From the NCBI RefSeq assembly GCF_009829325.1, contig NZ_VUOS01000017.1, forward strand, positions 62,001 through 126,000: a DNA stretch of 64,000 nucleotides, written 5' to 3'. Shown here piece after piece: positions 53,827 through 62,264 of the stretch. The notes below the pieces were generated by a model. The model did no database searches, was not told the origin of the DNA, and saw only the letters and a program-made list of their open reading frames with translations. Each line of letters starts with the position of its first letter. The first letter of the stretch is position 1. Origin of the DNA: Nocardia sp. CY41. Its GTDB lineage: Bacteria > Actinomycetota > Actinomycetes > Mycobacteriales > Mycobacteriaceae. Made by a program: the position numbers and the translations under genes.

Positions 53827-54879
53827 CTACCTGCCGTTCTTGCCGTTGCGGCGCAGCAGATGCGGGCGCAGGCGGTTGAAGCCGCGCACGCGCACGCTGC
53901 GCAGGTGCTTGATGGTGAAGCCCGGGTCGCCCTCCAGTGCGGTGGCGGCTCCGTCATCGATCAGGACGGTGCCCGGTCGCGCGACGCCGGTGAGCCGGGA
54001 GGCGATGTTCACGACCGAGCCGTACAGGTCGCCGAAGCGTTGCAGCACCGGGCCGTAGGCGAGCGCGACGCGCAGGTCCGGGGTACCGCCGACCATCATG
54101 GTCGACTCCTGGATGGCCAGCGCGATGCGCGCGGCCTCGGTGGCGGTCTCCGTGGCGAACATGACTTCGTCGCCCACGTTCTTGATAACCCAACCGCCGT
54201 TCTCGGTGATGGCGGCGGTGGTGGTGGACTCGAACGCCTCCAACAGAATGGACAGCTCGTCCGGATGCAGATGCCGGGTCAGCCGGGTGTAACCGACCAT
54301 GTCGGCGAAACCGACGGCCAGCTCGCGCACGGACTCACCCGCGCTGGTCCCCGGGTCGAGCGAGCGTGACAGCGCCGCGGCGAGATGGCGCCGCCACGCA
54401 TAGTTGTTCAGCTCCTCCAGGGTGGCGATGGCGCCTTCGGTGGCGGTGCGCACCGTCTCCTCGGCGTCGGCTCCCGGGTCGGCCCGGGCGATGCGCTCCT
54501 CGATCTCCGCCAGCACCAGGTCGACCTGCCATTCCGCCAGGCGCGCCATGCCCTGGCCGAGCGTGCGCGCGGTCGCCGACTGCTGCCGGGTGTCGGCCGA
54601 GGACAACACGGTCAACTGCTCGAAGTTGCGTACCGCCGTGACGTCGGCATCGGCATAGTCGACCGCGTCGTCACCGATGCTCGACGGAAAACCGAGCGCC
54701 GTCCACAATCGCCGCGTGAGCGCCGTCGTCGTCCCCGACTGCTCGGCGACTTCGGTGCGGTTGTACCGCCGCGCTCCGGCGAGCAGATAGGACTCGACGA
54801 CCGAGCGCACCAATTCGGACCTATCGGTGGGCACCATGATCGGTACCTTACGGGCCGGATCCGGCCGCTCGGCTTCCAT
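53827..54879 (-). CDS. Class III adenylate cyclase with N-terminal regulatory domain (Rv1264/Rv2212-like)
   Basis: 350 residues from ATG 54879. Residues about 15-170 form a helical regulatory domain with the MVPTDRSELVRSVVESYLLAGARRYNRTEVAEQSG opening that resembles the pH-sensing domain of Rv1264. The catalytic domain has metal Asp in VGFADMVGYTRLTR, a substrate Lys and second metal Asp in GGWVIKNVGDEVMFAT, and the Asn/Arg transition-state pair in YGSVVNIASRLTG, so it should be active as a homodimer. Makes cAMP from ATP. No membrane segments. Confidence 0.92.
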   Translation of the reverse strand: MEAERPDPARKVPIMVPTDRSELVRSVVESYLLAGARRYNRTEVAEQSGTTTALTRRLWTALGFPSSIGDDAVDYADADVTAVRNFEQLTVLSSADTRQQSATARTLGQGMARLAEWQVDLVLAEIEERIARADPGADAEETVRTATEGAIATLEELNNYAWRRHLAAALSRSLDPGTSAGESVRELAVGFADMVGYTRLTRHLHPDELSILLEAFESTTTAAITENGGWVIKNVGDEVMFATETATEAARIALAIQESTMMVGGTPDLRVALAYGPVLQRFGDLYGSVVNIASRLTGVARPGTVLIDDGAATALEGDPGFTIKHLRSVRVRGFNRLRPHLLRRNGKNGR

Positions 54880-55394
54880 TGGGAGGGTTCACATACCTTC
54901 GCGCATGCCACGTCGATTCCGGTGCCGCACCGCAGGCGCCCAGCCACCGCGACCCGTTCGGGGCGCCGGGCGCGGCCGGTCCCGGTTCGGTGCGTTCGCC
55001 CACGCTCGCACTCCGGTGCCTAGCGGGATCTCGTCGCCTCTTGCCTCATTGCCCAGTGAGGCTCGCACGCGGCGTTCGATGCTGACGCGGGTGGATTCTC
55101 GTACCCGACGAAGGTGATGCCGGTGCGGGCCCCGATGGGCTGCTGCGAGTCCGGCGATCGCGTCCGCGGATAACGGTGGTTGTCGGCATAGGTGCGGATC
55201 GGATCGAACGACGTGGGCTCCGGGCCGGCGCCGATGTGGATGGCGTACAGCGCGTCCGCGTCCTTCGAACGGCCGAGCGTCGCGGTCATGCGGGCGTGCC
55301 AGATGTCGGCGATGCTCCAACCCCTCCGCGTCCGGAGTGACCGCACGGTGCGGCGACGACCGGTTTTCCGAGGTCACCGGATCGGTGCGCAGGG
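54880..55394. other. 515-bp region; possible remnant coding frame
   Basis: The minus strand holds a 108-codon frame (55020-55346) with protein-like content (GWSIADIWHARMTATLGRSKDADALYAIHIGAGPEPTSFDPIRTYADNHRYP), followed by a non-protein-like end. It lacks a ribosome site at its start and no family is recognised; it may be a fragment of a lost gene. The rest is the promoter of the cyclase gene. Confidence 0.4.
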
Positions 55395-56348
55395 TCATGG
55401 TTTGGGCGTGGGGGTCCAGTAGCCGGAGCGGTGGTTGTCGGCGGCGGCGCGGACGGCCGCGTGTAAGCGTGCGACCAGGCGGGCGGGAGCGGCGAGATCG
55501 TCGCCGGTCCAGCGAACGACCGCCCAGCCGAGGGCGCGGAGCCGGTCTTCGCGCTCCTTCTCCGCCGCGACCACCCTATCGGCGGAAAATGCGCGGGAAC
55601 CGGTTCGACGGTCGCTCTGCGTGCGGAACTCGCCGATCACGCCGAGCTCGGGGAACAGGAAATCGACGCGGCCGACGCAGATTTGGTCGTCGGAGAAGAC
55701 ACGTGCTTGTACCTGCGGCGCGGGGAAACCGGCTCGGTGCAACAGGATCCGGATGCGCGATGCGCCTGCGCTCGTGCTGCGGCCGTCGAGGAGATCGAGG
55801 ACCAGGGCGGCCCGGCGGCATCCGGGACGGTGCCGGGCCCGGCGGAGGTGTTCCCGCAATTCCGCGGTGGTGGTCAGTCCCTGGCGCAAGGCGGAGTCCC
55901 CGAGTGCGACCGATTGGTCGAACCCCTCCGAGCGGGCGATGTCGAGCACCGTCCGAGCCGGAGTGGTCACTCGAATGTCATCGACCAGGGTGACCTCGTC
56001 CGGTTCCACCTGGGCCGAATGGACCACGACCCGTCTGCTCAGCCGCCCGCCGTTGATCCGATTCCTGGTGAGATGGACGCGGTCGAGCGCAATGCCCCAG
56101 GTGGTCATCCCGTGCAGCACCGCCGCCGAACAGTGGCTCGTGATGGCGGAGTCGGACGTGGATTCCGCGGTCGCCAGCGTCATCAGCAGATGCCGGCCGG
56201 TGGCGCCGAGCGCGGAGCCGGGCGCGTTCAGATAGTGCCCGGCGCGCAGCCGCTGCCATTGCCCGGAGCTGCACAGCCTGCGCAATGCCTTGTCGGACAG
56301 TCCGGAGGCCAGCGCTTGCCGGCGCGAGATCAGTTGCGGTGCTTCCAT
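55395..56348 (-). CDS. AbiEi-antitoxin/DUF559-like protein
   Basis: 317 residues from ATG 56348. The N-terminal part (about 1-60) is a winged-helix of the AbiEi/type IV antitoxin kind: LISRRQALASGLSDKALRRLCSSGQWQRLRAGHYLN. The middle has a HGMTTWGIALDRVHLT and VTTPARTVLDIARSE pattern. The C-terminal part (about 215-300) is the DUF559/VSR-like endonuclease fold: VGRVDFLFPELGVIGEF, then RTGSRAFSADRVVAAEKEREDRLRALGWAVVRWTGDDL. Many copies of this family exist in nocardial and mycobacterial genomes, without a toxin beside them. Role unknown. Confidence 0.82.
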   Translation of the reverse strand: MEAPQLISRRQALASGLSDKALRRLCSSGQWQRLRAGHYLNAPGSALGATGRHLLMTLATAESTSDSAITSHCSAAVLHGMTTWGIALDRVHLTRNRINGGRLSRRVVVHSAQVEPDEVTLVDDIRVTTPARTVLDIARSEGFDQSVALGDSALRQGLTTTAELREHLRRARHRPGCRRAALVLDLLDGRSTSAGASRIRILLHRAGFPAPQVQARVFSDDQICVGRVDFLFPELGVIGEFRTQSDRRTGSRAFSADRVVAAEKEREDRLRALGWAVVRWTGDDLAAPARLVARLHAAVRAAADNHRSGYWTPTPKP

Positions 56349-56436
56349 ACCGACGATCGTGATCGACCGGCGCCCGCGAGACACTCGGCCGGGCAGCGTA
56401 TGTGCACAACCCACGGGCTGTGGAGAACTCGCGGGG

Positions 56437-57066
56437 TCAGCCCAGTTGGGCCATCCCGGCTGCGACCACCTGGGCCACGTTCAGCACTTCGTCGGCGGTG
56501 GGCAGCGGCACGCCGTCGAGCGCGTGCAGCCGGTCGGTGCTGGCGATGGCGAACATCGCCGAGACCCAGGCCGCGGCGCACGCGCGCAGGGTTCCCGGCC
56601 GGACCGGGGCCGGGGCGCTTGCCTGCAGCACCTTGGCGGTGACCTCCAGCATCTGGTCGCGCAGGCGGCGCAGCTGTCGTCGCACGTCCGGATGGGTGTC
56701 GGCCTCCCGCCAGAGGATCACCCGCAGCACCGACGAGTGGTGGTCGCGCAGGTTCAACGCGGCGTCGAGGTTGACCAGGCTCGCCGCCGGGTCGCCCGGG
56801 GCCACCACCGTGCCGATGTCGTCGATCGGCTGCGCGGGAATCCGCTCGGACATCAGTGCGGACAGGATCGCGTCCTTGGTGGGGAAGTAGTAGAAGACGA
56901 GTCCTTTGGGGACCCGGGCCGCGGCGGCGATGGCCGCCGTCGCGGTGGCGTCGTATCCCTGTGCCGCGAAGAGCTGCTCCGCGGCGTCGAGAATGAGCTG
57001 CCGGGCGTCACCGTCGGCTTTCGCGCTGCGGCGACGCCCGGCGCGGCGGGTTTTCGGCATCTGCAT
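56437..57066 (-). CDS. TetR-family regulator coupled to the SPW protein gene
   Basis: 209 residues from ATG 57066, which overlaps the upstream SPW gene stop by 4 nt. N-terminal helix-turn-helix (about 20-65): RQLILDAAEQLFAAQGYDATATAAIAAAARVPKGLVFYYFPTKDAILSAL. The long C-terminal ligand domain is not recognised. Being translationally coupled to the SPW-repeat gene, it may regulate that gene and itself; no operator was identified. Confidence 0.9.
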   Translation of the reverse strand: MQMPKTRRAGRRRSAKADGDARQLILDAAEQLFAAQGYDATATAAIAAAARVPKGLVFYYFPTKDAILSALMSERIPAQPIDDIGTVVAPGDPAASLVNLDAALNLRDHHSSVLRVILWREADTHPDVRRQLRRLRDQMLEVTAKVLQASAPAPVRPGTLRACAAAWVSAMFAIASTDRLHALDGVPLPTADEVLNVAQVVAAGMAQLG

Positions 57067-57422
57067 CAGTGATGCGGAGCCATGTCGTGCAGACGTCCCG
57101 ACACGGTCGGCAGCGCCGCCACCGCGACCACCGCCGTCACCACCCCGACTACCCATGCGGTCCAGGATGCGCTGCGGTACTCCGTGAAGTCCATGACCCA
57201 CGGGGAAAGGAACAGCAGGACGCCGAACAGGCCCATCGCGTAGTCCGCCGCCGCCATGTCGGGGCGGGCCATCTGGGCCAGACCGGTGAGCGCGATGAGC
57301 ACGCCGAGCACGATCAGCGACCACATGGCGTTGTCGTTGGTGTCCACCCAGAGGGGGGACAGCGCGGCGAAGGCTCCGAGCACGACAGCGAGGAAATCCT
57401 GCGCGCGGCTCTCGGTGAACAT
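57066..57422 (-). CDS. SPW-repeat integral membrane protein
   Basis: 118 residues from ATG 57422, with GAGGAGG upstream. Four hydrophobic segments in two pairs; each pair begins with the family motif: FAALSPLWVD (about 18-27) and LFLSPWVMDF (about 70-79). The S-P-W type motif sits at membrane entry, with N/D-rich ends. No biochemical role is established for SPW proteins. Confidence 0.9.
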   Translation of the reverse strand: MFTESRAQDFLAVVLGAFAALSPLWVDTNDNAMWSLIVLGVLIALTGLAQMARPDMAAADYAMGLFGVLLFLSPWVMDFTEYRSASWTAWVVGVVTAVVAVAALPTVSGRLHDMAPHH

Positions 57423-57639
57423 GGGTACCTCCTCAGGCTGTGAGTGTTGCTGTCCTCGGTATATCCCTGATTGACCGCCCGATCAATATCGAAACGAATA
57501 CGATTGCGCGGCTGTTGTTGTCTTACTTCGGCGTGATGGCTGTCACAGAGGAATGGACCAAGCAGAGGTTAGGGTGGGCTTTCGTCGCGCCGCCGGTTCC
57601 GTGGAATCGGCCGCTGGGTTCCAGAGAAGGGATGGCCGG

Positions 57640-58836
57640 ATGACCGCGCCGATCGTGATCGTCGGAGCTGGCCTCGCCGGCCTGCGCACCGCGGAGGAAT
57701 TGCGCCGCGCGGGCTATGCCGGTGAACTCGTGCTCCTCGGTGACGAGTCGCGGTTGCCGTACGACCGGCCGCCGCTGTCCAAGCAATTCGTGCGCGGCGA
57801 GACCGACGACACCACGCTGCGTCCGAGCGAGTTCTACGCCGAGAAGCAGATCGATCTGCGATTGAGCACCGAAGCCGTCGGGGTGGACACCGCCGCCCGC
57901 CGCCTTCGCCTCGCCGACGGCACGACCCTCGACTACGACCAGCTGATCATCGCCACCGGCCTGCGTCCGCGCCGCTTGCCCGGCCTGCCCGAGCTCGGCG
58001 GCGTGCACGTGCTGCGCGGCCATGCCGACGCCGTCGCCCTGCGCGCCGATCTGGCCGCCGCCGCGACGGCGCTCGTCGTCGGCGCGGGCTTCATCGGTTG
58101 CGAGCTCGCCGCGAGTTTCCGGGCGCAGGGAGTGGACGTCGTGCTGGTCGAACCGCAGGCGACGCCGCTGGCCACGGTGCTCGGCGCGGAGGTGGGCGAA
58201 TTGGTCGCGCGGATGCACCGGGCGGAAGGGGTCGATCTGCGCTGCGGCGTCGGCGTGGACACCCTCCTCGGTGACGATGCGGGACGGGTGCGCGGCGCAC
58301 GCCTGTCCGACGGCGCGGAGGTGGCCGCCGATCTCGTCGTGATCGGGGTCGGCTCGCGGCCGGTGACCGATTGGCTGAGCGAATCCGGAGTCGCGCTCGC
58401 CGAACCGTCGGCCGGCGGCGGCGTGCTCGCCGACGAGGTGGGCCGGACCTCCGCCGAAGGCGTGTGGGCGGTCGGCGACGTGGCGGCCTGGCTGCACGAA
58501 ACCGGTTTGCGCAAGCGTGTCGAGCACTGGACCAACGCGGGGGAGCAGGCCAAATTGGTGGCCTGCGCGCTGCTGGGGGCGCAACCGCCCACGGCCGCTC
58601 GCGTCCCGTACTTCTGGAGCGACCAGTACGACGTCAAGATCCAGGCCCTCGGTACCCCGGGCGCGACCGACGAGGTGCACATCGCCTCCGACGACGGTCG
58701 CAAGTTCCTGGCCTACTACTCCCAGAGCGGCAACCTCACCGGCGTCGTCGGCGCGGGCATGACCGCCCAGGTGATGAAGGCGCGCGCGAAGATCGCGGCC
58801 GGTGCTCCGGTGACCGAATTGCTCGCGCCCAGCTGA
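57640..58836 (+). CDS. Ferredoxin/rubredoxin-type FAD reductase (Rv0688-like)
   Basis: 398 residues from ATG 57640. FAD motif IVGAGLAGLRTAEELRRAGY, the LPYDRPPLSKQF block specific to this family, LDYDQLIIATGLRPR, NAD-binding LVVGAGFIGCELAASFRAQGVDVVLVEP, and the FAD-phosphate motif VWAVGDVAAWLH. The C-terminal domain ends in YFWSDQYDVKIQALG. It passes electrons from NAD(P)H to ferredoxins for cytochromes P450 or oxygenases. Similar to Rv0688, which lies near the mycofactocin cluster of M. tuberculosis; here the cluster starts 5 kb on. Confidence 0.92.
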   Translation: MTAPIVIVGAGLAGLRTAEELRRAGYAGELVLLGDESRLPYDRPPLSKQFVRGETDDTTLRPSEFYAEKQIDLRLSTEAVGVDTAARRLRLADGTTLDYDQLIIATGLRPRRLPGLPELGGVHVLRGHADAVALRADLAAAATALVVGAGFIGCELAASFRAQGVDVVLVEPQATPLATVLGAEVGELVARMHRAEGVDLRCGVGVDTLLGDDAGRVRGARLSDGAEVAADLVVIGVGSRPVTDWLSESGVALAEPSAGGGVLADEVGRTSAEGVWAVGDVAAWLHETGLRKRVEHWTNAGEQAKLVACALLGAQPPTAARVPYFWSDQYDVKIQALGTPGATDEVHIASDDGRKFLAYYSQSGNLTGVVGAGMTAQVMKARAKIAAGAPVTELLAPS

Positions 58837-58886
58837 CCGCGTGCCGGGGCCGGGCGCGGAAACTCGTACCGGTGCGGTCGGGTGCG

Positions 58887-58936
58887 GAGAAGCAGATCGA
58901 TCTGCGATCGAACGCCGAAGCCGCCGGGTGGGACAT
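58887..58936 (+). repeat. Partial copy of an internal segment of the ferredoxin-reductase gene
   Basis: About 50 bp resemble 57841-57890 inside the preceding gene: the first 22 bp are identical (GAGAAGCAGATCGATCTGCG and on), the next 28 match at about 21 positions. It lies 50 bp beyond the reductase stop, immediately before the octamer repeat. It does not restore an open reductase frame. Confidence 0.8.
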
Positions 58937-58972
58937 GGACGATCGCGGGTTCAGGGGCACTAGCCTCCCGTC

Positions 58973-59116
58973 GCGGTGCTGCGGTGCTGCGGTGCTGCGG
59001 TGCTGCGGTGCTGCGGTGCTGCGGTGCTGCGGTGCTGCGGTGCTGCGGTGCAGCGGTGCTGCGGTGCAGCGGTGCGGCAGTGCGGCAGTGCGGCAGTGCG
59101 GCAGTGCGGCAGTGCG
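58973..59116 (+). repeat. Octamer tandem repeat, 18 copies (VNTR candidate)
   Basis: Units: nine GCGGTGCT (58973-59044), then GCGGTGCA, GCGGTGCT, GCGGTGCA, GCGGTGCG, and five GCAGTGCG (59077-59116), all in exact register. The 8-bp unit is not a multiple of three, so frames across it are artefacts. Position is between the reductase stop (58836) and the racemase start (59232). A slippage-prone locus is likely. Confidence 0.95.
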
Positions 59117-59231
59117 GCGAGTTTCCCGCGCCCGGGTGTGCGGCGGCAGGCGTGCCCGCGGTTGTTGCGGAGCATGCGCCGGGGCGCGCACGGCGTGCGG
59201 CGGTGTCATGAGGCTGTAATACGGTGGTGCG

Positions 59232-59993
59232 GTGATCGTCGCGCTCATCGACTCAGGTCTGGGGTTGCTGCCCACCGCCGCTTGGTTGCGCAAGTTGCGG
59301 CCCGATGTGGATCTGCTGCTGCAACTGGACCCGGAGGGCGCGCCGTGGGGGCCGAAGCCGGAGGACTGGGTGGTCGAGCGCGTGGTGAACGCCGCGCGGA
59401 CCTCGCTCCGCTCGGGCGCCGAGGTGATCGTCCTGCCGTGCAACACCGCCAGCGTCACGGCGTTGGAGCACGTCCGCGCCGACGTCGGGCCCGACGTGCC
59501 GGTGATCGGCACCGTGCCCGCCATCAAGCCCGCGGCGGCCGTCTGCCGGTCGGTGGCGGTCTGGGCCACCGCGGCGACCACGGCGAGCCGGTATCAGGCC
59601 GACCTGATCGCGAAGTTCGGCGGGGACGCCGACGTGGTGGGAGTGGCTTGCCACGGGTTGGCGGACGCGATCGACCGCGGTGATCTGGTCGCCGCCCACG
59701 AAGCGATCGCGGGCGCCGCGGAGCGGACGCCGCCGGACGTGGAAGGCGTGGTGCTCGGCTGCACGCACTACCCCCTGGTGACCGACGCGATCGTGGCCGC
59801 GCTGCCGAACGGCGTCCGGCTGTTCGACAGCGCGCAAGCCGTTGCCGCGCAGACCATTCGGCGCATCGAGGCACTGGGGCGCCGGAGCACCGGCAACGGC
59901 GAGGTCAGGGTCCTGAACAGCGGACGCCCCGGTGCGCTGCCCGCCAGTGCGGCCGCCTTCGAGTCGGGACGCGTCCTGGGCGCGCAGGGATGA
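59232..59993 (+). CDS. Glutamate/aspartate racemase-family protein
   Basis: 253 residues from GTG 59232. Both catalytic cysteine motifs of the MurI-type fold are present: VIVLPCNTASVTALEH (about residue 71) and VVLGCTHYPLVTDAI (about 178), with an N-terminal IVALIDSGLGLLP where the catalytic Asp-Ser is expected. The chain is shorter at the end than canonical MurI, and the region between motifs is divergent, so I would not assign it as the essential murI. It could be a racemase of another amino acid. The octamer repeat lies in its 5' upstream region. Confidence 0.8.
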   Translation: MIVALIDSGLGLLPTAAWLRKLRPDVDLLLQLDPEGAPWGPKPEDWVVERVVNAARTSLRSGAEVIVLPCNTASVTALEHVRADVGPDVPVIGTVPAIKPAAAVCRSVAVWATAATTASRYQADLIAKFGGDADVVGVACHGLADAIDRGDLVAAHEAIAGAAERTPPDVEGVVLGCTHYPLVTDAIVAALPNGVRLFDSAQAVAAQTIRRIEALGRRSTGNGEVRVLNSGRPGALPASAAAFESGRVLGAQG

Positions 59994-60377
59994 CGCGCTG
60001 CCCGGTATCGCGTTCGCGTCGCTGAAGGGCCACTCCACGCCGACGGTCGTGCCGGGACGATGGGATGTCGAAGCGCGCGACGCCGAGTGAGCGCCGTAGC
60101 GGCCGGTCCGTTGCCGTTGCTTGCGGCTCCGCAGCCGAGGCCGTCGGCGCGCCGACGGCCGCGGGAAGACTTCGCCTGATCAGGCCGTGCAACGGCGGCT
60201 TTCGGTGTCACTTCCGAGTGTGGGACCGGTTTCGCCGAGATGTCGTAGCCCGCCGGTACCGTCCGTCGTAACCGCCTCAACAGAGGTATCCGTCGCGACC
60301 GGGCCCCGGCGCGGCGGCAGTCCCGGTGACATCATTCCACTCGCGCGCAGCGCAGTCCGGAACAGGAGCGTGGTTCG
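59994..60377. other. 384-bp intergenic region with a perfect 22-bp palindrome
   Basis: No supported gene. At 60139-60160 the sequence GGCCGTCGGC-GC-GCCGACGGCC is a perfect 22-bp palindrome, preceded by a smaller GGCT/AGCC hairpin. It may terminate transcription from the racemase gene. The last 100 bp are the likely promoter of the AlkD gene, with AGGAGCG near the start. Confidence 0.55.
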
Positions 60378-61115
60378 ATGAGCGACTCGGTGACCGCTGC
60401 CGATGTGCAGGCCGCGTTGCGGGAGCTGGCGAATCCGGCCGATGCGGCGAACCTGCAGCGGTTCTTCAAGACCGGACCAGGCGAGTACGCCGAGGGTGAC
60501 GTGTTTCTCGGGGTCCGGGTCCCGGCGAGCCGCGGTGTCGCGAAACGCTTTGCGGCGCTCCCGCTCGACGAGATCGACCGGCTGCTCGACAGCGACGTGC
60601 ACGAGGACCGCTTCACCGCGCTGGTGATCCTGAACGCGCGCTTCGCCGCGGCGTCCCGGCCACGCTCCTTCGACGACGCCGCCCGCGCGGCCATGGTGGA
60701 GCTGTATCTGGCGGCGGTGCGTCGCGGCCGGGTGAACAACTGGGATCTCGTGGACGTGTCCGCGGAGAACGTCGTCGGCCCCTGGCTGCTGGACAAACCG
60801 CGTGACTTGTTGTTCCAGCTGGCGCGGGCCGAGTCGCTCTGGGAGCGGCGGGTCGCGCTGCTGTCCACTTTCGCGTTCATCAAGGCGGGCGACGCCTCGA
60901 CCACCTTCGCGCTGAGCGAACTGCTGCTCGGCGACCGCCGCGATCTGATCCAGAAAGCGGTGGGCTGGATGCTGCGCGAAGTCGGCAAGCGCGTCGACCG
61001 CAGCCTGCTGACCGAGTTCCTCGACCGGCACGCTGCGGCCATGGGGCGTACCGCGTTGAGCTACGCGACCGAGCACCTGCCGCCGGAGATCCGCGCCGAC
61101 TACCGCGCGCGATGA
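60378..61115 (+). CDS. DNA alkylation repair protein, AlkD family
   Basis: 245 residues from ATG 60378, which follows AGGAGCG. All-helical HEAT-like-repeat glycosylase for alkylated bases. Conserved points: FFKTGPGEYAEGDVFLGVRVPASRGVAKRF, the NNWDLVDVSAENVVGPWLL block with the W-D catalytic region, ESLWERRVALLSTFAFIK and KAVGWMLREVGKR. This is a strong match to the AlkD pattern. Convergent with kshB, 32 bp between stops. Confidence 0.92.
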   Translation: MSDSVTAADVQAALRELANPADAANLQRFFKTGPGEYAEGDVFLGVRVPASRGVAKRFAALPLDEIDRLLDSDVHEDRFTALVILNARFAAASRPRSFDDAARAAMVELYLAAVRRGRVNNWDLVDVSAENVVGPWLLDKPRDLLFQLARAESLWERRVALLSTFAFIKAGDASTTFALSELLLGDRRDLIQKAVGWMLREVGKRVDRSLLTEFLDRHAAAMGRTALSYATEHLPPEIRADYRAR

Positions 61116-61147
61116 GTCACCGCAATCGTTCGGCTAACGGCGCGAAT

Positions 61148-62203
61148 TCAGAACTGGATCTTCAGGTGGTCGGTCACCGGATGCGCCTGGCAGCCGAGGA
61201 TGTAACCGTTCTCGATATCCTCCGGGTCGAGGATTTCGGCGTTGTCCATTTCGACCTTGCCCTCCAGCACCGTGCAGGCGCACGAGCCGCATTCGCCTTC
61301 CTGGCAGGAATAGGGCACGTCCAAGCCCTTGGCCAGCATGATGTCCACCAGCGTCTGCTTGCGCGGCCACTTCAGCTCGTGCACCTCGCCGTCGAGTTCG
61401 ACCTCGACGGTCGCCGCGTCGGCCGCTTCCTCGTCGGAGACCTCCACCGGCTCCTGATCGGCGAACGGATCGCCCGCCAAGGAGTTGAACACCTCCGCGT
61501 GCGTGCGCGAGCGGGGGACGCCCAATTGTGCGAGCGCGTCGTGCACCCGGTCCATGAACGGCTTCGGACCGCACATGAACGCGTCGTAGCCGCGATACGG
61601 GGCGACGAGAGTGGCCAGCGCGTCGGCCGTGGGCAGGCCCTGCAGATACTCCAGCCAGTGGATCACGGTGAGACGCTGCGGGTGTTTGTCGGCCAGCTCG
61701 CGCAGTTCACCGGCGAAGATCACCGACTCGTGGTCGCGGTTGGCGTAGACCAGCACGATGCGGCCGGTGCCGCGGGCCAGCGCCGATTTGAGGATGGACA
61801 TGACCGGCGTGATGCCGCTGCCCGCGCCGAACAGCAGCAGGTCCTCGTCCAGGTCCTTCGGGGTGAAGACGCCCGAGGGCGGCAGCACCTCGATCCGGTC
61901 GCCCGCTTTGACATTGTCGCACACCCAGTTAGACCCGTAGCCGCCCTCGGTCCGCTTGACGGTCACCTTGGGGCGGTCGTCGGTGTGGGGCGAGCTGGCC
62001 AGCGAGTAGCACCGTGCCACCGAGCCGGTCCGCTCGCTGGGGATGCGCAGGGTGAGGAATTGTCCGGGTTGGTAGCGGAACTTCTCGGCCAGCTCGTCGG
62101 GAACGTCGAAGACCAGCGAGCGGGTGTCGGCCGTCTCGGTGATGACCGCGGACACCCGCAGCACGACCGAGCGCGAGCCGTGGGGAACCTCGACAGTGGT
62201 CAT
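61148..62203 (-). CDS. kshB: 3-ketosteroid 9-alpha-hydroxylase reductase subunit KshB
   Basis: 351 residues from ATG 62203, with an AGAGGAC ribosome site. Three modules: FAD-binding barrel with RCYSLASSPHTDD, NAD-binding domain with LLFGAGSGITPVMSILKSAL and YDAFMCGPKPFMD, and a C-terminal plant-type [2Fe-2S] ferredoxin with YSCQEGECGSCACTVLEG and CQAHP. It closely follows M. tuberculosis KshB (Rv3571) throughout. It supplies electrons to KshA in steroid ring opening during cholesterol breakdown. A KstR-type operator lies 45 bp upstream. No kshA is in the window. Confidence 0.93.
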   Translation of the reverse strand: MTTVEVPHGSRSVVLRVSAVITETADTRSLVFDVPDELAEKFRYQPGQFLTLRIPSERTGSVARCYSLASSPHTDDRPKVTVKRTEGGYGSNWVCDNVKAGDRIEVLPPSGVFTPKDLDEDLLLFGAGSGITPVMSILKSALARGTGRIVLVYANRDHESVIFAGELRELADKHPQRLTVIHWLEYLQGLPTADALATLVAPYRGYDAFMCGPKPFMDRVHDALAQLGVPRSRTHAEVFNSLAGDPFADQEPVEVSDEEAADAATVEVELDGEVHELKWPRKQTLVDIMLAKGLDVPYSCQEGECGSCACTVLEGKVEMDNAEILDPEDIENGYILGCQAHPVTDHLKIQF

Positions 62204-62247
62204 GTCGTCCTCTCGAACCTGGCACGGGCGAGCCGCGACGCAAAAAC

Positions 62248-62261
62248 TAGAACGTGTTTCA
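62248..62261. promoter_or_regulatory. KstR-type operator upstream of kshB
   Basis: TAGAACGTGTTTCA fits the published KstR motif TnnAACnnGTTnnA at every fixed position. It lies 44-58 bp before the kshB ATG, at the place of its promoter. KstR represses cholesterol catabolism genes in mycobacteria, rhodococci and nocardiae, including kshB of M. tuberculosis. Confidence 0.85.
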
Positions 62262-62264
62262 GTT

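Noticed and set aside
58882..59683. Cys/Ala/Arg-rich open frames across the octamer repeat
   Set aside because: They arise from the repeat having no stop codon in any frame; no start with ribosome site, and the racemase gene overlaps the end.
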